A DNA stretch of 64,000 nt from Stichopus chloronotus (GCA_021234535.1 CM037833.1:24521918-24585917), one strand, 5' to 3'; shown: positions 35,129 to 52,222, numbered from the stretch's first letter. Notes: generated from the letters alone by a model not told the origin. Numbers and translations are program-made.

Positions 35129-35562
35129 AAGTAAGCACATAACGCTTATACCAAGTGCGTATGACAGGCAGTATTCTATTTTCTCCATATTGTTGTATAT
35201 ACGTCATGTAAGTTAACCTAAAACTATCTTGAACAGACAATTTCGAATCCTTTTCAGCAGAGGCTATTCGGTCTATTCATTTCCCTTCTCATGTATGTTC
35301 ATTTGAGTTTCATGTAGGCTTACATGAAGTACCTCCTGTAATTGGACTCGTTTATAAGTAGCTTTGCACAGGCTGAATATACAAGCACTCTCATATGCGT
35401 TAGTGATTTTCTTTACGAGAGGGCCATGTCAAAAACATCGAAGATTTGCTTTGTACTTTTTGCATCTTATTAAGGTTGCTGTTTCTGTGTTTAGAGAACA
35501 TTAAAAAATGATGTGAAACTATTCTACTTACAGATCCTTTAAGACGAGTCAATATCAAATAT

Positions 35563-35596
35563 TGTGTATGTAGATCGATGTGTATGTAGATCGATG
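35563..35596 (+). repeat. 16-bp tandem duplication in copy 4 intron 4
   Basis: TGTATGTAGATCGATG is present twice in a row within intron 4. It is a small recent duplication. Confidence 0.85.
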
Positions 35597-35742
35597 TAAT
35601 TTCCTGCTCAAACTGCGATGTCGAAATTTTACTCAACACAACTTGTGTCTTAAAATTAGTAAATCTTAATGTTCTCATTTCTCTCCATTTTCTTAACCAT
35701 ATTTCTTTTTTCTCTTTCTACCTTTCCTTCCCTATCTTTTAG

Positions 35743-35880
35743 ACCAGCCCAGCGGCGGCTTCAAGGGCATCATCATGCTCTGGTGGTGGAAAGAATTTGT
35801 GTGGTCAGATGACTTGTCCTGTGAGTCATATTTATTGAGATAAAAAACATATCGGAAAACACTACTCCTGCTTCTGTTTT
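35743..35880 (+). other. Copy 4 exon 5, 3' untranslated
   Basis: The acceptor CTTTTAG is followed by ACCAGCCCAGCGGCGG and the conserved TGGTGGTGGAAAGAATTT and CAGATGACTTGTCC segments. A GATAAA near 35840 could act as a variant polyadenylation signal. The 3' end is approximate. Confidence 0.6.
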
Positions 35881-38800
35881 ATTTCTTTGTCGTCTTTTCC
35901 ATACGTTAGAGTTCTTCTTGGCTTTAAGTCATTATTGGTGTGAGACGTGACATGCCTGGTGAGTCAAAAATACTTCTAGAATCGATCCAGAAGCGACCAC
36001 AATTGAAGGACCGATATCCATTGCATCTACCTACACTGATGTTTACAGAGACAAAATTCCATAGTTTGCGTAGGAAAACAGGTGTATAACTGCACTGAAA
36101 GACAAAACCTTTACGCAAGCAGAACAATGATATGTGGTTGCCAAACACTACTTTTATGTGTTTTTATAAGTTGTTATCTAGTGTTATAACAAGTGCAAAA
36201 TGTAAATTTTAACCACAGTAATTGACCACGTACCCAGGTTCTCTCTCTTGCCTAGTTTACCTTTAAACCATTAATGATTACAAATGCGTCATCATTGAAA
36301 CGTTATTTTACGTCAGTTCTTACCTGAAGATCTTATGGGAGAGCTGTTGTTAATATAGGTTGTATTGTGACAATGGTAATTAAATGATTAATGATCGACA
36401 AACCTATTCATGTCATATTCTGAGATAAAATTCTTACTCTCAGTAATTTCTTCGTTTTGGAAAAAGAAAAAGCGAGTGACGGCTACCACTTCACAGAAAT
36501 ACACGCTAATTGCAGTTGAACTATTTGGATTTCCAAATCGTTGAAGTGAGGCAAGAAAATTTTTATGTTTTTCAACGAAATTATTTGTAACCATTATGCA
36601 CTGATATCAATACAATAATTACTCATCGATTACATGAATGACGTCATGCGGTAATAGTTGCAAAGGATTTGTTAACTAAGGAAGCCATGTCTATTTAATC
36701 TATATTCGTTACAGCCGTTCCTTGGTATAATCCAAATGTTTAGCTTGTAATACGTTCCAGTACTATACCTCACTGGCATTTAATTTTAAAATCATAAAAT
36801 AAGAAATTCTGACTTTGTTTAAATATTAAAAATATAGTCACAGTCACAGGTAAAAAAAATGACTTATGAGGACATATCTCTTAATCATTCTAATAATAGT
36901 ACTAAACACGATTAAATTCAACAAATGTTACTGTTCTCGTTCAGATAGAATCTGAATTCTGATTTAAAATAACCACTCAAGATAAATAGTGTGCCATTCA
37001 GTAAGAGTTTGAAACATCATTTCCCGAATAAGGAGTTTCATGAAGGACATGTGAAGATCACTGTGATCATAATACATCAAATTTCAGCAAACGTTTGGAA
37101 ATTAATGGGGAAATAATCCTGATCATGGCCGGAAAATGCTTGACAGAAAAGAACTTTCTATCATCAAGTGATAAATCATCGAATACAGGAGTAGTCTCGA
37201 CAATTTCCTATGAAATATGTAAAACTTGTGTCACATCTTCTGTGTTTTTTTTTCAATGGTATTGAAGTATACCGTGTGCTAATATAAACCAGGAAACTTT
37301 CTTCACTAAGAAAAAGTCTACTCGTAATTTTGTACGATGAATGTTGAGAGAGCAATTCAAGTTGCTTGTCTAAAATTGTTAACTTTACAGAGAAGATTAG
37401 AATGTGCAGAAGTTGTAGGAGTTGGTATTACTGAAGTCGGAATGTTTAACTCTTATTTCTCATTGACAATCTCCTTGTTAGAATGTTAGTGTTGAAGCGA
37501 AGGTGATAAACCATAACTTAATGTTATTTGGAGTCTTTTCGCCAACTAGTGACATCGCAAGGATAGGATAAAGTCATGGAGGACGTCCTCACCGTGTTTC
37601 CTTCAGAAAATACGTGTTTAAATGTAGCGATAATATTGAGATGTCTCTGTAACCAAAAAATAAAATGATTTTTTATTTGAAAAATACCGAGAGCGGTATG
37701 GAAGAATAAATACCCTGTCAAACTATTTTTATTTACAAGTCAGAGACGTCCACTCATAATTCGATTCCCTACATTAATATTAATAACTTTTGACGCTTAT
37801 CTGATATCGGCAATGGGGAAATTTAATTGAAAAGCACAAGTAGGTTGGGGTTCAAGACCCGTATTCGGCAAAAGCGAGGTCGTTGGCATTAGTTTTGGTT
37901 TAATGCTGGTCATCTCTTTTGCATAAGGGTTAATTTGTCATTCAAGTAGCAAATGTCATGTCTTGCAGTAAATATATACACTTTCTATCCTTCTGTGCGC
38001 TAAAATGTCAAGGTGTCAAGCATGTAACAAGTGTAAGTTTTGTCAAGTTCTAAATATAAAGTAAATGTACACACTGTGAGGAATAGACTAATACATCCAC
38101 GGAGTTTCTTGCGCTGTTTTCAATTGACACTCGTCTTGAAATTTATCTATGAGATCCAATGGCAAGTCAAACACGACATTTTACTTAATGTAAAAGTTAC
38201 GCTTGTCGGCTCAGTAGAGAGGAATGCAAGAAAAGGTGTCACGGAATGCACAAACAGTAGCTGTGCAGCTTATATTAATAGCTGGTACAACTACTGCTGA
38301 TTGCTCCTCCCAGGATCTTTGTCCTGAATAATTTTGAAGACAAGATCTCTCCATCCTTACTTGAGAGAACGATTGGCTAATTGAGAGCAACATTTTACAA
38401 TCAATCATAATGGATGTAGTCTTTTATATTTCAGTAAATTTGCAAAAATGATGTGTCATTTAAGGTATACTTAAACTGTCGAACTGAGTGCTCTTGAGGT
38501 CAGTACGTGAAGGTGGACTTTATATTTGAATCGTAGATATTCTTCTCTGACGTAGTTACAAAGTAGGAAGCGATCAGGATAGCTGTCAATCTTGTTGTGC
38601 GATTGGCATTGTACTTACCACCTTTGTAGTTCCTCTTTAACCATTTCATGACATGTAATATTCAACTACGAGCAAAACAAAACCTGATATGCAAATACAC
38701 TTAACAGCAGCGTGGGGTCAATTTAGCAAAATAACCACATACACACGTGAGCACTTACGATCGGTAAGGTCAACTTTCCCAAGTACCTCCCCAAATTCAT

Positions 38801-39000
38801 CAGTTCAAGTAATGACTGTATTTTGCTTACTTGCCTTTCCTAACCACATGTACATTTCTGACAAGCTGGGGAATCGTAGCAAAGATAATACAGATGTATG
38901 CATCCTTTTTACTCATCGGTTTTCAGGAAATTAATTAACTTATAAATACGTAAAGTGTGGTTGTGTGTTTCATTCGTTACAATCTGCAAAGCATTAATGT
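35881..39000. other. 3' flank of unit 4, no gene seen
   Basis: Blocks at about 36635-36760 (ATGACGTCATGCGG; ATAATCCAAATGTTTAGC) and 37030-37290 match the flanks of units 1, 2 and 6. GGTTCAAGACC at 37849-37859 matches a tRNA B box, but no convincing A box or cloverleaf accompanies it. The remainder is featureless. Confidence 0.5.
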
Positions 39001-39039
39001 ACTCTGAGCAATGGAGACGTCATACTCTGTAGAGGATGG

Positions 39040-39860
39040 TGCTGTTGCCCAAGGGCAGATCCAAGGGGGGGAGACCAATTTGGCGCCCCCAAATACAGGA
39101 AAAATGGGCCCCCGCGTTCTGAGAAATTTAGTTAAACTACCACTTGTTTGCAGCTAATATTGGCAGGCTATATTTATCTCACATTTACTGGTCAAATTCA
39201 AGCCATCAAGCAATAGCACTGCCATTTGTGTGACTGTGTGCAAGTACGTGTGTCTAGATAAGATACGTACTATACACTACGTGCATGCTAGGTTTCTTTC
39301 AACGCGTGACGCATAAGATATTCTGCGCATACAGACTTACGTAGCGTCGCATAAGCCCATTGCGACAGTGATCACGGTGTGCACGAGCCATATTTTTTTC
39401 ATGCAAAGCAGACCGTTCAAAATTGTCTTCCTATCTGCACTACAGTAAAAACATTACGCTCTCCAAGAGATTTAGATTTTTACCTTATTTTTGACTCGAT
39501 GGTGTCAGAATTTACCGGCAGTATCAATAACCGCTCTAATTACCTTCTCTGTTTATTACGTTAACTGTACGTCTCTTGTGTGTTAGCATATCGAAACACA
39601 CATTCATATAGTTACACAATGATATAAAAGAATATTTTATAGTGAAGCAATTGATCATGCGCCAGAAAATGAAAATCTTGGCCTGCATTGACCGTCTAAA
39701 GTATCAATGTACTAGTGTTAAACCATCCAAATGCAAGGGTGCCCTAATTTATGATGGTACCTTGCACATACGGCTCATCATTGTGTTAAAAATAGACAGC
39801 ATGCATTATTGTATTAGTCAGATATGCTGGCGCCCCCCTTTTCAAGCTGCCAGGCTCAAA
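39040..39860. other. Possible interspersed element bounded by GCGCCCCC-containing ends
   Basis: A GC-rich block (GGCGCCCCC at about 39092, GGGCCCCCG at about 39107) and a similar GGCGCCCCCC at about 39830 bracket about 800 bases that do not match the other array units. The ends are not a clean inverted repeat, so the call is tentative. Confidence 0.25.
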
Positions 39861-42050
39861 CTAGCATGCCGCTCTTATTAGGTCGTTTTGTTTTTAATGT
39901 GTATGTAAATATCTAGATAATTTGGCTGAAAATGCTGATATTTTGTATTAACAACAGCAATTAAGACCTTAATTTGGACTGTCCTGAACTAATCAGAGGG
40001 TATCGGAGACCCTTTTCTACGTAACATTTACCAGATTCAGATCAAACAAGTTTACAGCATTGACGCGGTGCTTCCTATACATGGAAAAACAAATTTCTCA
40101 GTGTGTTGAAAGTGTTCAACGTAATTTTTACCATATCGTGTCACTCTGTTGGTGACATCATTAGTCCACTTAAGAAGACATGAAGCTATAAAATGTCTAT
40201 ACTTTGTCTCCCTTGAGATGTCCCGGGCCGTCTGTGTTGCCTTTATACGTGCATGGATAAAAAAGAGGACCACGTAAGTAAGTTTAAAAACAAAAAACAC
40301 TCGACACTCCGATGGGAGTGTCGAGTGACACTCCCATCAAATTCTGAGTTATTTTGTTTTTCACTGTTTTCTCGGAGTTCTTCAAAAGTCTCAATGTGAC
40401 ACTTCGACAATACCAAATCGGTATATGTACCATCTGAAGTCAGTCAACGCAATCGACATTCTCCCTTAATTCATGGGAGAAAAGGAATGTTTTCCGGAAT
40501 ACACGTAAGGAATTTATGTCAAAGATCTGATGCTGAGCTCTAACTTTCTCGTTGAAAGGTCAGTGAAAGTGACAGCATCGGAGATTATTTGGATTTGATG
40601 ATGTCCTGTGTGTGAACAACTGGAAAACAAATCCAATTAACACTTAATGCACTACAAAATGTAAAACTTGCTACACATCTTACCATTTCTCATGTTCTCT
40701 TGAAGTATGGCCCTCACTGCTAATTCCAAGAACCATGCAACATTCTACCTTTAAAGATATCCGTCCTCATACTGCATAATGAATGTGGAGAGAATTGTTA
40801 CAGGGAGGTAATTAGCCACGTTTGTTCTAGTTGCTAATTGTTTGTACCTGAAGTAAAAAAAAAAATATGTTGTGGACTACGTGGGAATGAAAACTCCAGC
40901 GATTCAAATAATCAACGTGTCATGTGTAGGTATTAATATTGCAAATAGGAAATATTAGATACAATTTAACATATGAAATCTCATTCCTCTCTACCATATT
41001 TAGCGCGTTAGGGTATATGCTGATATTTTATTTACAGAACTATAAAATAACTTGTCGCCATGAGTTGACAGCTTAAGGATAATTAAGTGTTACGAGTTGT
41101 GTTTGGTATTAATAACAGTAAAGGAAATCTGACTATCAAACTTAAACAGAAAATGAAAATTCTAAAGTATATTGAACGGAATAATAATTTGCATATTTTC
41201 AGATTTTTTTTTTAATTCTGTAAAACAATATGTGTGAATTTGGGCAATAAATATTGACTGTCTGGCGCTGACTAACGTACAATTGTCACAATTGGCTAGT
41301 GCCGCTCGATTACATTTTGTTACGAAAAGGATTTGTCTGAGTGGATACTAGTAATTGTGAGAAACAAATTCTACGAATAATAATTTTAAAGGGGATAATT
41401 AATATATTTTGGGGTTTTATTATAACATCTGACGAATATGTGAAATGGATAACTTGCAAACCATCCTTGTCAACAGATAGTATATATTTTTTTTTCACAT
41501 TTTTTTTTTCACAAAAAAGGACGATTGTCATTTTGACACTAATTTATGAGAGTCTTAATCTGAAACAGTAAAAATGAATGAGAAATGAACAGCAGTAAAG
41601 TGAAAGGTGTACATAACCTGGAACATTAACGTTGAAGATTCATATATTCTGACATCAACTTAATTTAGTGGTTGTCAATTTTGTCACTTGTCACTTTTGT
41701 CACAAACAATTACTTAAAGTACATGATAAAAATGAGACTAAAAAAAAAACCCTCAAAACAACCATTCATGAGTCTGTCTCCAACGTCATTCGTTGTAAAA
41801 ATGATTGAAAATTTTAATATTCTTTGTAGATTAATGAGGTGTTGTCTTGTATTGTTGCTATTGATCAGTCTTCATTTGCTAGTGTAAGGATCTTTGGGGT
41901 TATTGTTTTAAAGACAGAAACTTACCTTCTGTATAGGACAGTTCCAGTTCTACGAACCACTTACGTTCAGTCCCTCCTCCAACCTGTCTAAAATTCCCCC
42001 ACAGGTGTAATTAAAAGACCTTGCTACTGTGTATGCCCTGTAGTATGAGC
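39861..42050. other. Intergenic DNA between copies 4 and 5
   Basis: There is no coding exon. The stretch contains the double hairpin at 40298-40338 and the conserved 5' unit block at 41391-41440. About 640 bases present in units 4 and 6 (31235 side) are missing near 41660. Confidence 0.5.
40298..40338 (+). other. Two overlapping, mutually exclusive perfect hairpins
   Basis: CACTCGACACTCC (40298-40310) pairs perfectly with 40315-40327 across a GATG loop. GATGGGAGTGTC (40311-40322) pairs perfectly with GACACTCCCATC (40327-40338) across a GAGT loop. Both use the same middle strand, so only one can form at a time. Confidence 0.85.
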
Positions 42051-42064
42051 TACTCTGCATTATT

Positions 42065-42220
42065 CAAATTTCTTGTCAATCAAAGATGAGAACCAATTAA
42101 TAATTTTGATTTCTTTTATTCAAAAAATGTGGGTTGGGGTGACGAATAACTGCTGTTAAGTGTAGTTTTGCTGGAAAATCAATTAACATGCACAGACGTG
42201 GTTACAAATACCTATATAAA
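42065..42220 (+). promoter_or_regulatory. Copy 5 promoter region
   Basis: TCAAATTTCTTGTCAATCAA then AAG (includes ATCAAAG), CCAATTAA at 42093, TTTGCTGGAAAATCAATTAA near 42168, GCACAGACG near 42190 and a good TATA box TATATAAA at 42213-42220, 97 bases before the ATG. Same order as copies 4 and 6. Confidence 0.7.
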
Positions 42221-42316
42221 GATTGGAACCAAAGATTGAACAAATTTCTGCACCAGCCGGCTCAACACAGTCAGTTACCTTTATCAGACAATCGAACGGT
42301 TACAAGATTTGTTGCA

Positions 42317-46481
<4,165 letters not shown>

Positions 46482-47062
46482 GGAGAGATCCAATACTGGT
46501 GAGCAAGAAAACATACACATAAAGGCAATTCCAAGTGTACACACATGAAGGCCACTCAAAGTGTAGGAATCTATTTGATCATTGTAATTAGATTTGTTTA
46601 TAAGTATATTTACTCATGCTAAATAAATAAATTTTAAAAAAGATTTAATCTTTTTTCAAATGTTTAATTGATTTCTGTTATAACAAATTAATCTAAAAAA
46701 AAAAAGAATACTGGTCATAAGTTTTTTTTTTTAAATTTTCTGTTTTCAAAGAGTTTAAGAGACCTAACTTTTGTTTGCCCATCACCTATTGTCACCAATC
46801 TGGTATGTGCAATAGACCTACGTGCCTACTGTCAGAGGTTTATAGTCAATTGTATCAGTATCAAGCTTTCTTAATAATAGTTTTGTATTAAGTGTATTTA
46901 TTTTGACATAACGCTGTGGTTAAATTAGTTGTCGAAATTGCGTTACAGACCGTACTTCTGTCAACTGCCATATATAATAGTATTATTCCCTCTTAATTTC
47001 ACCTTTCTCTCTCTTTCTCCACCTCCGTCTTTCCATATGTCTCTCTCTCCTCTGTTTCTTAG

Positions 47063-47160
47063 CGCAATCCAGTTTTAGAGACAACTGCATTAGCATGATT
47101 TGGTGATGGAATTCCTGTGACCAGATGACTTGTCTATCCAGTGAAATGGTTTAATATGGT
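47063..47160 (+). other. Copy 5 exon 5, 3' untranslated
   Basis: The acceptor TTTCTTAG is followed by CGCAATCCAG and the conserved ATGATTTGGTGATGGAATTC and CCAGATGACTTGTC. Soon after (about 47165) the sequence jumps to the distal flank (GTTGCATTGTTATAATCCAA), so about 800 bases present in other units are missing. Confidence 0.6.
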
Positions 47161-47169
47161 GTCTATGTT

Positions 47170-48060
47170 GCATTGTTATAATCCAAACTATTAATATTTC
47201 CGTTCTATGAATATATCCGAAGTAAATTACCAGGGTAAAAGAGATTTGTAAGTGCCACTTTTTACAACCTAAGAGGTATTTTTAACAAAAGAATTCTTCC
47301 AAGTAGTGGTAGAGCGCGGCTTTAATGGCGTCGATGCAGAGGAAACAAAGACCCAACACTCTGATGGAGTGCTCCCGCACTTCAACTCTTTACTCAGCGT
47401 CTATTTAAGAAAGCGGTAGCAAAACTTGGAGGGGGTGTATATTCAGATTCTGCTTTTTGCAAAGTGGTTCCGAAATAAATGGAAGCGGTTTTAATTATGA
47501 TTCTTGTATCACCGCAATCTGATTGATATTCGAGTACCCTCATTATTGTGGAAGTAAAATTGAAATGAGATTCCTGTTTAAACATCGGGTACATGCACCT
47601 TGGGACACCCGCAGATCGAATTACCGTTTCCAGCCATCATGAAGATTTGTGAAGCCAAAACATTTCTTTTGTCCTCAATTGCTCTCAGCTTAGACGGTCC
47701 TGACGGCACTCAGTTTACTCGTCCCATATATTCTTTTCTTTCCGCAGCCAATAGCTTACGCCACGTTTAAGAGAAAGAGTTTTAAGCCAGGTGCCCCCCC
47801 CCCCCTTTTTTTTAATAACAAATTGACTTTCATGTAGCCAGCCGATGTCGACGATCACGTGAATCATTCCCCAAAATAATGTCCCTTGAACCGCGTCTGT
47901 TTATAACACGTATAGATCAAAAGTATACTTGTAATAATAATCCCAACCCCATACGACGTAGTATACAGGGAGGAGACGTTCCACATAGCAGGCTTAGCAG
48001 TTAAAGTCGAAAAATGACACTTAAATGGCGGAACAACCGACACCCGTACCCGTTGTACTA
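47170..48060. other. Non-coding stretch, no gene seen
   Basis: Only a C12 run near 47793 and short frames are visible. It shows no match to the other units and may be an insertion. Confidence 0.4.
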
Positions 48061-48186
48061 TTCAACCGAAACTTGGTGTATCAATAGTTCTTATTTGAGG
48101 GTACTCATGATATGCGAATGACATGGATCGGGATTACCCACTGGGGTCAGTTGGTGAGACAGGTCCAAATGTGTAAGTGTGTGCAC

Positions 48187-48660
48187 AAACGAACTTGTCA
48201 CAATCTCCTCCTATACGGTAAATCGAATGAATCTCAAACTTGGTGGTTGGTACCTGGGTATAAGGTGTGGTAACCGCCTGATCAATGAGGTCATAGGTCA
48301 AGGTCACAGGTCATGTAAACGAAAAACACATTTGTAACATTATCTTAATGTTCAAATATCCTCGAGTTTTGAAACTACCATATGTAGAAAGAAGACAATA
48401 CGAAAATGTGTCAAAAATATTAATGGCTTCACCATGTTAAAGGTTAAGTGATGAAAAGTAAAAATACTCTACACAGTGTGTCAGGATCTCCGTCCCCCTA
48501 AACGGTCAATGGGACAAACTTCAAACTTGGTGGGTAGTTACGTGGCTATGTCATATAGTTTATGCTTGACCGATGAGGCCAATAGATCACAGGTGATGAA
48601 AAAAAAACACATTTTAGCATTATCTCAAGGTGCGAATATCCTAGTTTCGTGATAGTTGGG
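48187..48660 (+). repeat. Diverged tandem repeat, about 287-bp unit, two copies
   Basis: AAACTTGGTGG occurs at about 48236 and 48523, each followed by a GATCAATGAGG- or GACCGATGAGG-like segment, then ACACATTT..CATTATCT and AATATCCT. A further AAACTTGGTG near 48068 may mark a partial third copy. Confidence 0.7.
48288..48313 (+). promoter_or_regulatory. Cluster of four AGGTCA half-sites
   Basis: AGGTCA at 48288, 48295, 48301 and 48308, with spacers of 1, 0 and 1 base. This is the nuclear-receptor half-site consensus in DR1/DR0/DR1 layout. It lies in a tandem repeat whose second unit has lost most of the half-sites, so it may be a property of the repeat and not a working enhancer. Confidence 0.5.
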
Positions 48661-48969
48661 AGTTTTAGGGGTTTTCAGTCTTGGTGTGACTGCCCCAGAG
48701 ACGGATGTTTTACGTTGTTGACAACACACTAAAGTTCCAGGTATAACTTCCACAAAACGAGAGAAAGAGAGACGTTTACAGTTTGACAGCCAGTGCGGGC
48801 CTTGTGGCTGACGCTTCGCCTCGTGGCTTTCGGGGTTAGATGGTCACGTGGTCTAAGTGATAATGTTGACCAATCATAGAGCCAACGATTGTCTATGACG
48901 AAATATGTACATGGTCGCTACCCGTGATCTACCTTTTCTATGCAGAACGTGAGCAGCAGAGGTAATTGT

Positions 48970-49650
48970 CGTCATATCTGTTTCTAAGACGACAGACATG
49001 CATTTTACATATTTTTGTCCATTTCTTGCAGAACTAGTGAGCAAAAAGTAAAAACATTAAAATGTCATGTCTAAGAGTTTAGTTTGTTTTTTTAATTGCA
49101 ACGTTCAGACAATTTGAGAAAAAAAAAAAAATATGTCTAAGATGGTAAATCCCTTCATACGATTTTAAATTCTTATAAAACAAAACATTAATAAAACATT
49201 ACAATGCAGTTGATAGTTTTCCTTCAAAGTAACCGAACTCTTCTTTGAACACACCAATGAGAAGTTTAATAGTAATGAATATTCAGTTGGCGAAAACAGA
49301 TGAATGCTTAACGTAATGAGGTACCGTAATGAGGTGATCATTTGTTTGCCCAATACATTTACTGCGTATCGTTGCACTGATTACTATTATTTTCGATACC
49401 GACCAAGGAGCAGAAACTTGAGTAGTGTGTTGTCAGTAATGCACCAGTATTTCAGTGAAAAATTTCAGCTCATAGGCCTATTTCGGTGTCAAAAGTTTGT
49501 TCAAGACAGCTTCTGACTTGGATTAGTACATCTCGGTATTTTTACATCTCTCTCTCTCTCATCAATGATGTTGCTTCGTAATGATGACAAAGGAGTTGAC
49601 AACAAAGGACGTCTTTGTGATAAGCTTTGACAAATGTTATTAGGTCACAT
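48970..49650 (+). pseudogene. Displaced family fragment: intron 2 sequence joined to 3' flank
   Basis: From about 48985 to 49520 the order of segments follows copy 1 intron 2 at about 1370-1800: CATTTTACATA..TTTTG, ATGTC.AAG..TTAG, CAGACA.TTTGAG, GTTGA.AGTTTTCC, ACTCTTCTTTGA, GAATATTCAG, TGATCATTTGTT and a CAGTAATGCA segment. At about 49560 it switches to sequence like the flank after copy 1 (ATGACAAAGGAGTTGACAAC, compare 8000-8035). Exons 3 to 5 are absent. Copy 5's own intron 2 seems to lack this second half. Confidence 0.6.
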
Positions 49651-51955
49651 TTCTTTGATACTTGGACTTACGAAGATACTCTGAGACTGGCGAATGTTTA
49701 ATGATTTTCAGGACCCTTACAATACTTCCTAGGGGTAGTTTTCTTTTTGGAAAATTCGTTGCTTTGGACTTTCATTCCAGACTTTGAAGTCATGATAACA
49801 AAAATAACTAACTAATCAAAACTCTTCTCCAAAGTGTCCTGAATTTTTTTTTCTGTTTGGACCGATAGATGGATTTATCTATTTCGTTGATGCAGGTAAA
49901 TTTAAACAGACTGTGGGCGATCTGGTGCGAATGTGCTTTGATTTTAAAAACCTTGAATGTGGTATTGTGCTATGTTATTTTATGTAACTGCAGCAGTATT
50001 TATTGATTTAACAGCTCACCATTACTAACAATAACTAAACTGGAACTAACGGTATGATGTCTTGCTATACAATTCTAACTTAGGTGAGACCGTAGAGGTT
50101 AATGTCTAGATATAGATAGACGTGACTATGTGTACACGACAAGAAGAAAATGCAAAAGTTCTGTTTTCGGGCTGAATCGTGAATCTGAGAGGTTTGTCAG
50201 TCACTACAAACTGTTCTGATGATACCTTAATGTCACCCTTTTTGGGCGTAAGGTTAGAACTCTATCAACTAGCCTAAACAACGTGTGTTATTTTTATTGT
50301 GTTAAAAGTCAAAGGGCAGCACAACGTTGGATTCCTAAATGAACTTCTTCATGGACCAAATACACATGTGGACCAAATTAGAGAAGGAATTTTCCATGCC
50401 ATTCTCCATATTAGTGAATTAAAGAATATGCTGATATATTATTTGAGGAAAATATCAAATAATCTGTCGTCATGACGGGACAGTTTGGCGATAATTAAGC
50501 ATTACGAGTTGTTTTCGAGACAACTTTGTTTTTCAGATAGCAATAGCGTAACAAAAACAAAGTGTCTGACTTAAACAAACAATTTTAAAGTATATTGAAC
50601 GGAAAAAAAATGCATATTTTAGATTTCCTTAAGCTGTAAACAGAGTAGGAGTGAATCAACTTTCAGAGGATGACGGATGTACAAAACTAATTAATATCTG
50701 GAAGTTTATTGCAAGAACAAGTTTACAACCCATGACATTTATATCTGAAGTTACTTTCCTTGACGAGTACGGTTTCATTACATTTTGTATTAAAAGTATT
50801 TTTAAAAAACGGATACCAGCAAGTGAAAGAAACAAACTTTCAGCCGCCAAACAAAAATTTCAGGGTAGATGAATAATATATTTCGGATTTTGTTTAAACA
50901 TCTGACGAATATGTGTAACAAATAGCTTGCAAAGGGACATTTTGCCGACAATTTCCATAACTTTTTTTTCACACTATCTCAGAGGAAAGCCAAGGACCCA
51001 ACCCAACCAAACTGATAGCAAAGCAACCCATGATAGCAAACCCTGGTAACAAAGCAAGCTTTGATGAAAAAGCAACCAACTTTGAAGTTGGATGGGTACT
51101 TCCGCGTGATGTATTTGTCGCTTCGTATTAACAGAAGCGTATTAACTGTTGCTCTAAAGTGGTATTGTTCTTCCGCTTAATACAACGACAACCAAATTTC
51201 ACGGAAAACATGACTAAGTCTTAAAAGAAAAATTGTAAATCGTTAGATGATTGGATTATGATTATGATTAGATTAGTATTGTCTAATAATAAGTGCTCAA
51301 AGTCACTAATACTTTACATGACTAGTGCCATTCATTGCATCAACTTACTTTGGTGGTTGTCAGTTTCGCCTTTTCAGTGTGAGTGTTGGAAGTGCGCAGT
51401 TAAGAAACATTCTGAGACTTAAAATACACAACATGAAGCCTCAACGATTGATCGCAAACAACTATGATAGGGACAGTTCCATAATCCACATTTTCTCGTA
51501 AAATCCACAACAGTAAAAAACAACATGCCAACAACTGTCAGTCTACTAAGGTTCTCTGTTCATAGGCACTGATCGTCTGAAACCGCCAAAATTGAATAGT
51601 CTATGACGTAGAAGTCAGGTGATAAAGATAAGAAAAAAAATCGACGTGCATTTTCATCCAATACTGTCGCGATCCTTAATTGTTGATAAGACTGTCTCGA
51701 ACGTTATTTATAGTAACATGGATTACAATTTGTATGCTCTTTGTAGACCAGGTATGTGTTCTTTTTATTTGTGTGATCACTGTTATGATTATTTCGTCAT
51801 ATGAGAATATAAGGATTGTTTGTGTTAAAGACAAGACATTTATCTCCACAGACAGCCTCGATGCTCCAAAATACCTACTTTTAGTCATTCCTACAGTCTT
51901 AGATCCGGCTATGTGTGTATTCCAAAACCATTTGCAGTCATGTGTATCTTGTGTA
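49651..51955. other. Intergenic DNA, 5' part of unit 6
   Basis: This contains the conserved unit block at 50870-50915 (ATCTGACGAATATGTG) and a region around 51180-51450 shared with unit 4 (GGAAAACATGACTAAGTCTT). Near 51010-51080, a GATAGCAAAGCAACCC-type motif is imperfectly repeated. No exon is seen. Confidence 0.5.
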
Positions 51956-51961
51956 AAATGA

Positions 51962-52140
51962 GCGTTATTCAAATTTGTACTTTGCGTTATTCAAATTTGT
52001 TGTCAATTAAAGAGCGGACACAATTAGGGATGTTGATTTCTCCTATTCAAAATTAGCTTGGGGTGATGAGTGACTGCCTTTCAGTGCAGGTTTGCAATCA
52101 ATTAAGATGAGCAGACGTGGTTTTTAATACGTATGTAAAG
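51962..52140 (+). promoter_or_regulatory. Copy 6 promoter region with a 22-bp duplicated element
   Basis: GCGTTATTCAAATTTGT occurs at 51963 and again 22 bases later. In copies 4 and 5 the related block occurs once. There follow TGTCAATTAAAG, ACAATTAGG (CCAAT position, degenerate), TTTGCAATCAATTAAGATGA (from about 52091), GCAGACG and a weak TATA-like ATGTAAAG at 52133-52140, 83 bases before the ATG. Confidence 0.6.
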
Positions 52141-52222
52141 AGTGGAAGCAGATTCTGCAAAACATTCTGTACCAGTCGGTCCAACACAATCAACTACTCA
52201 AACTATCACAAGATCTGTCATC

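Noticed and set aside
37849..37859. Good tRNA B-box match (GGTTCAAGACC)
   Set aside because: No acceptor stem or cloverleaf can be folded around it and the A box is weak. At most an old SINE trace.
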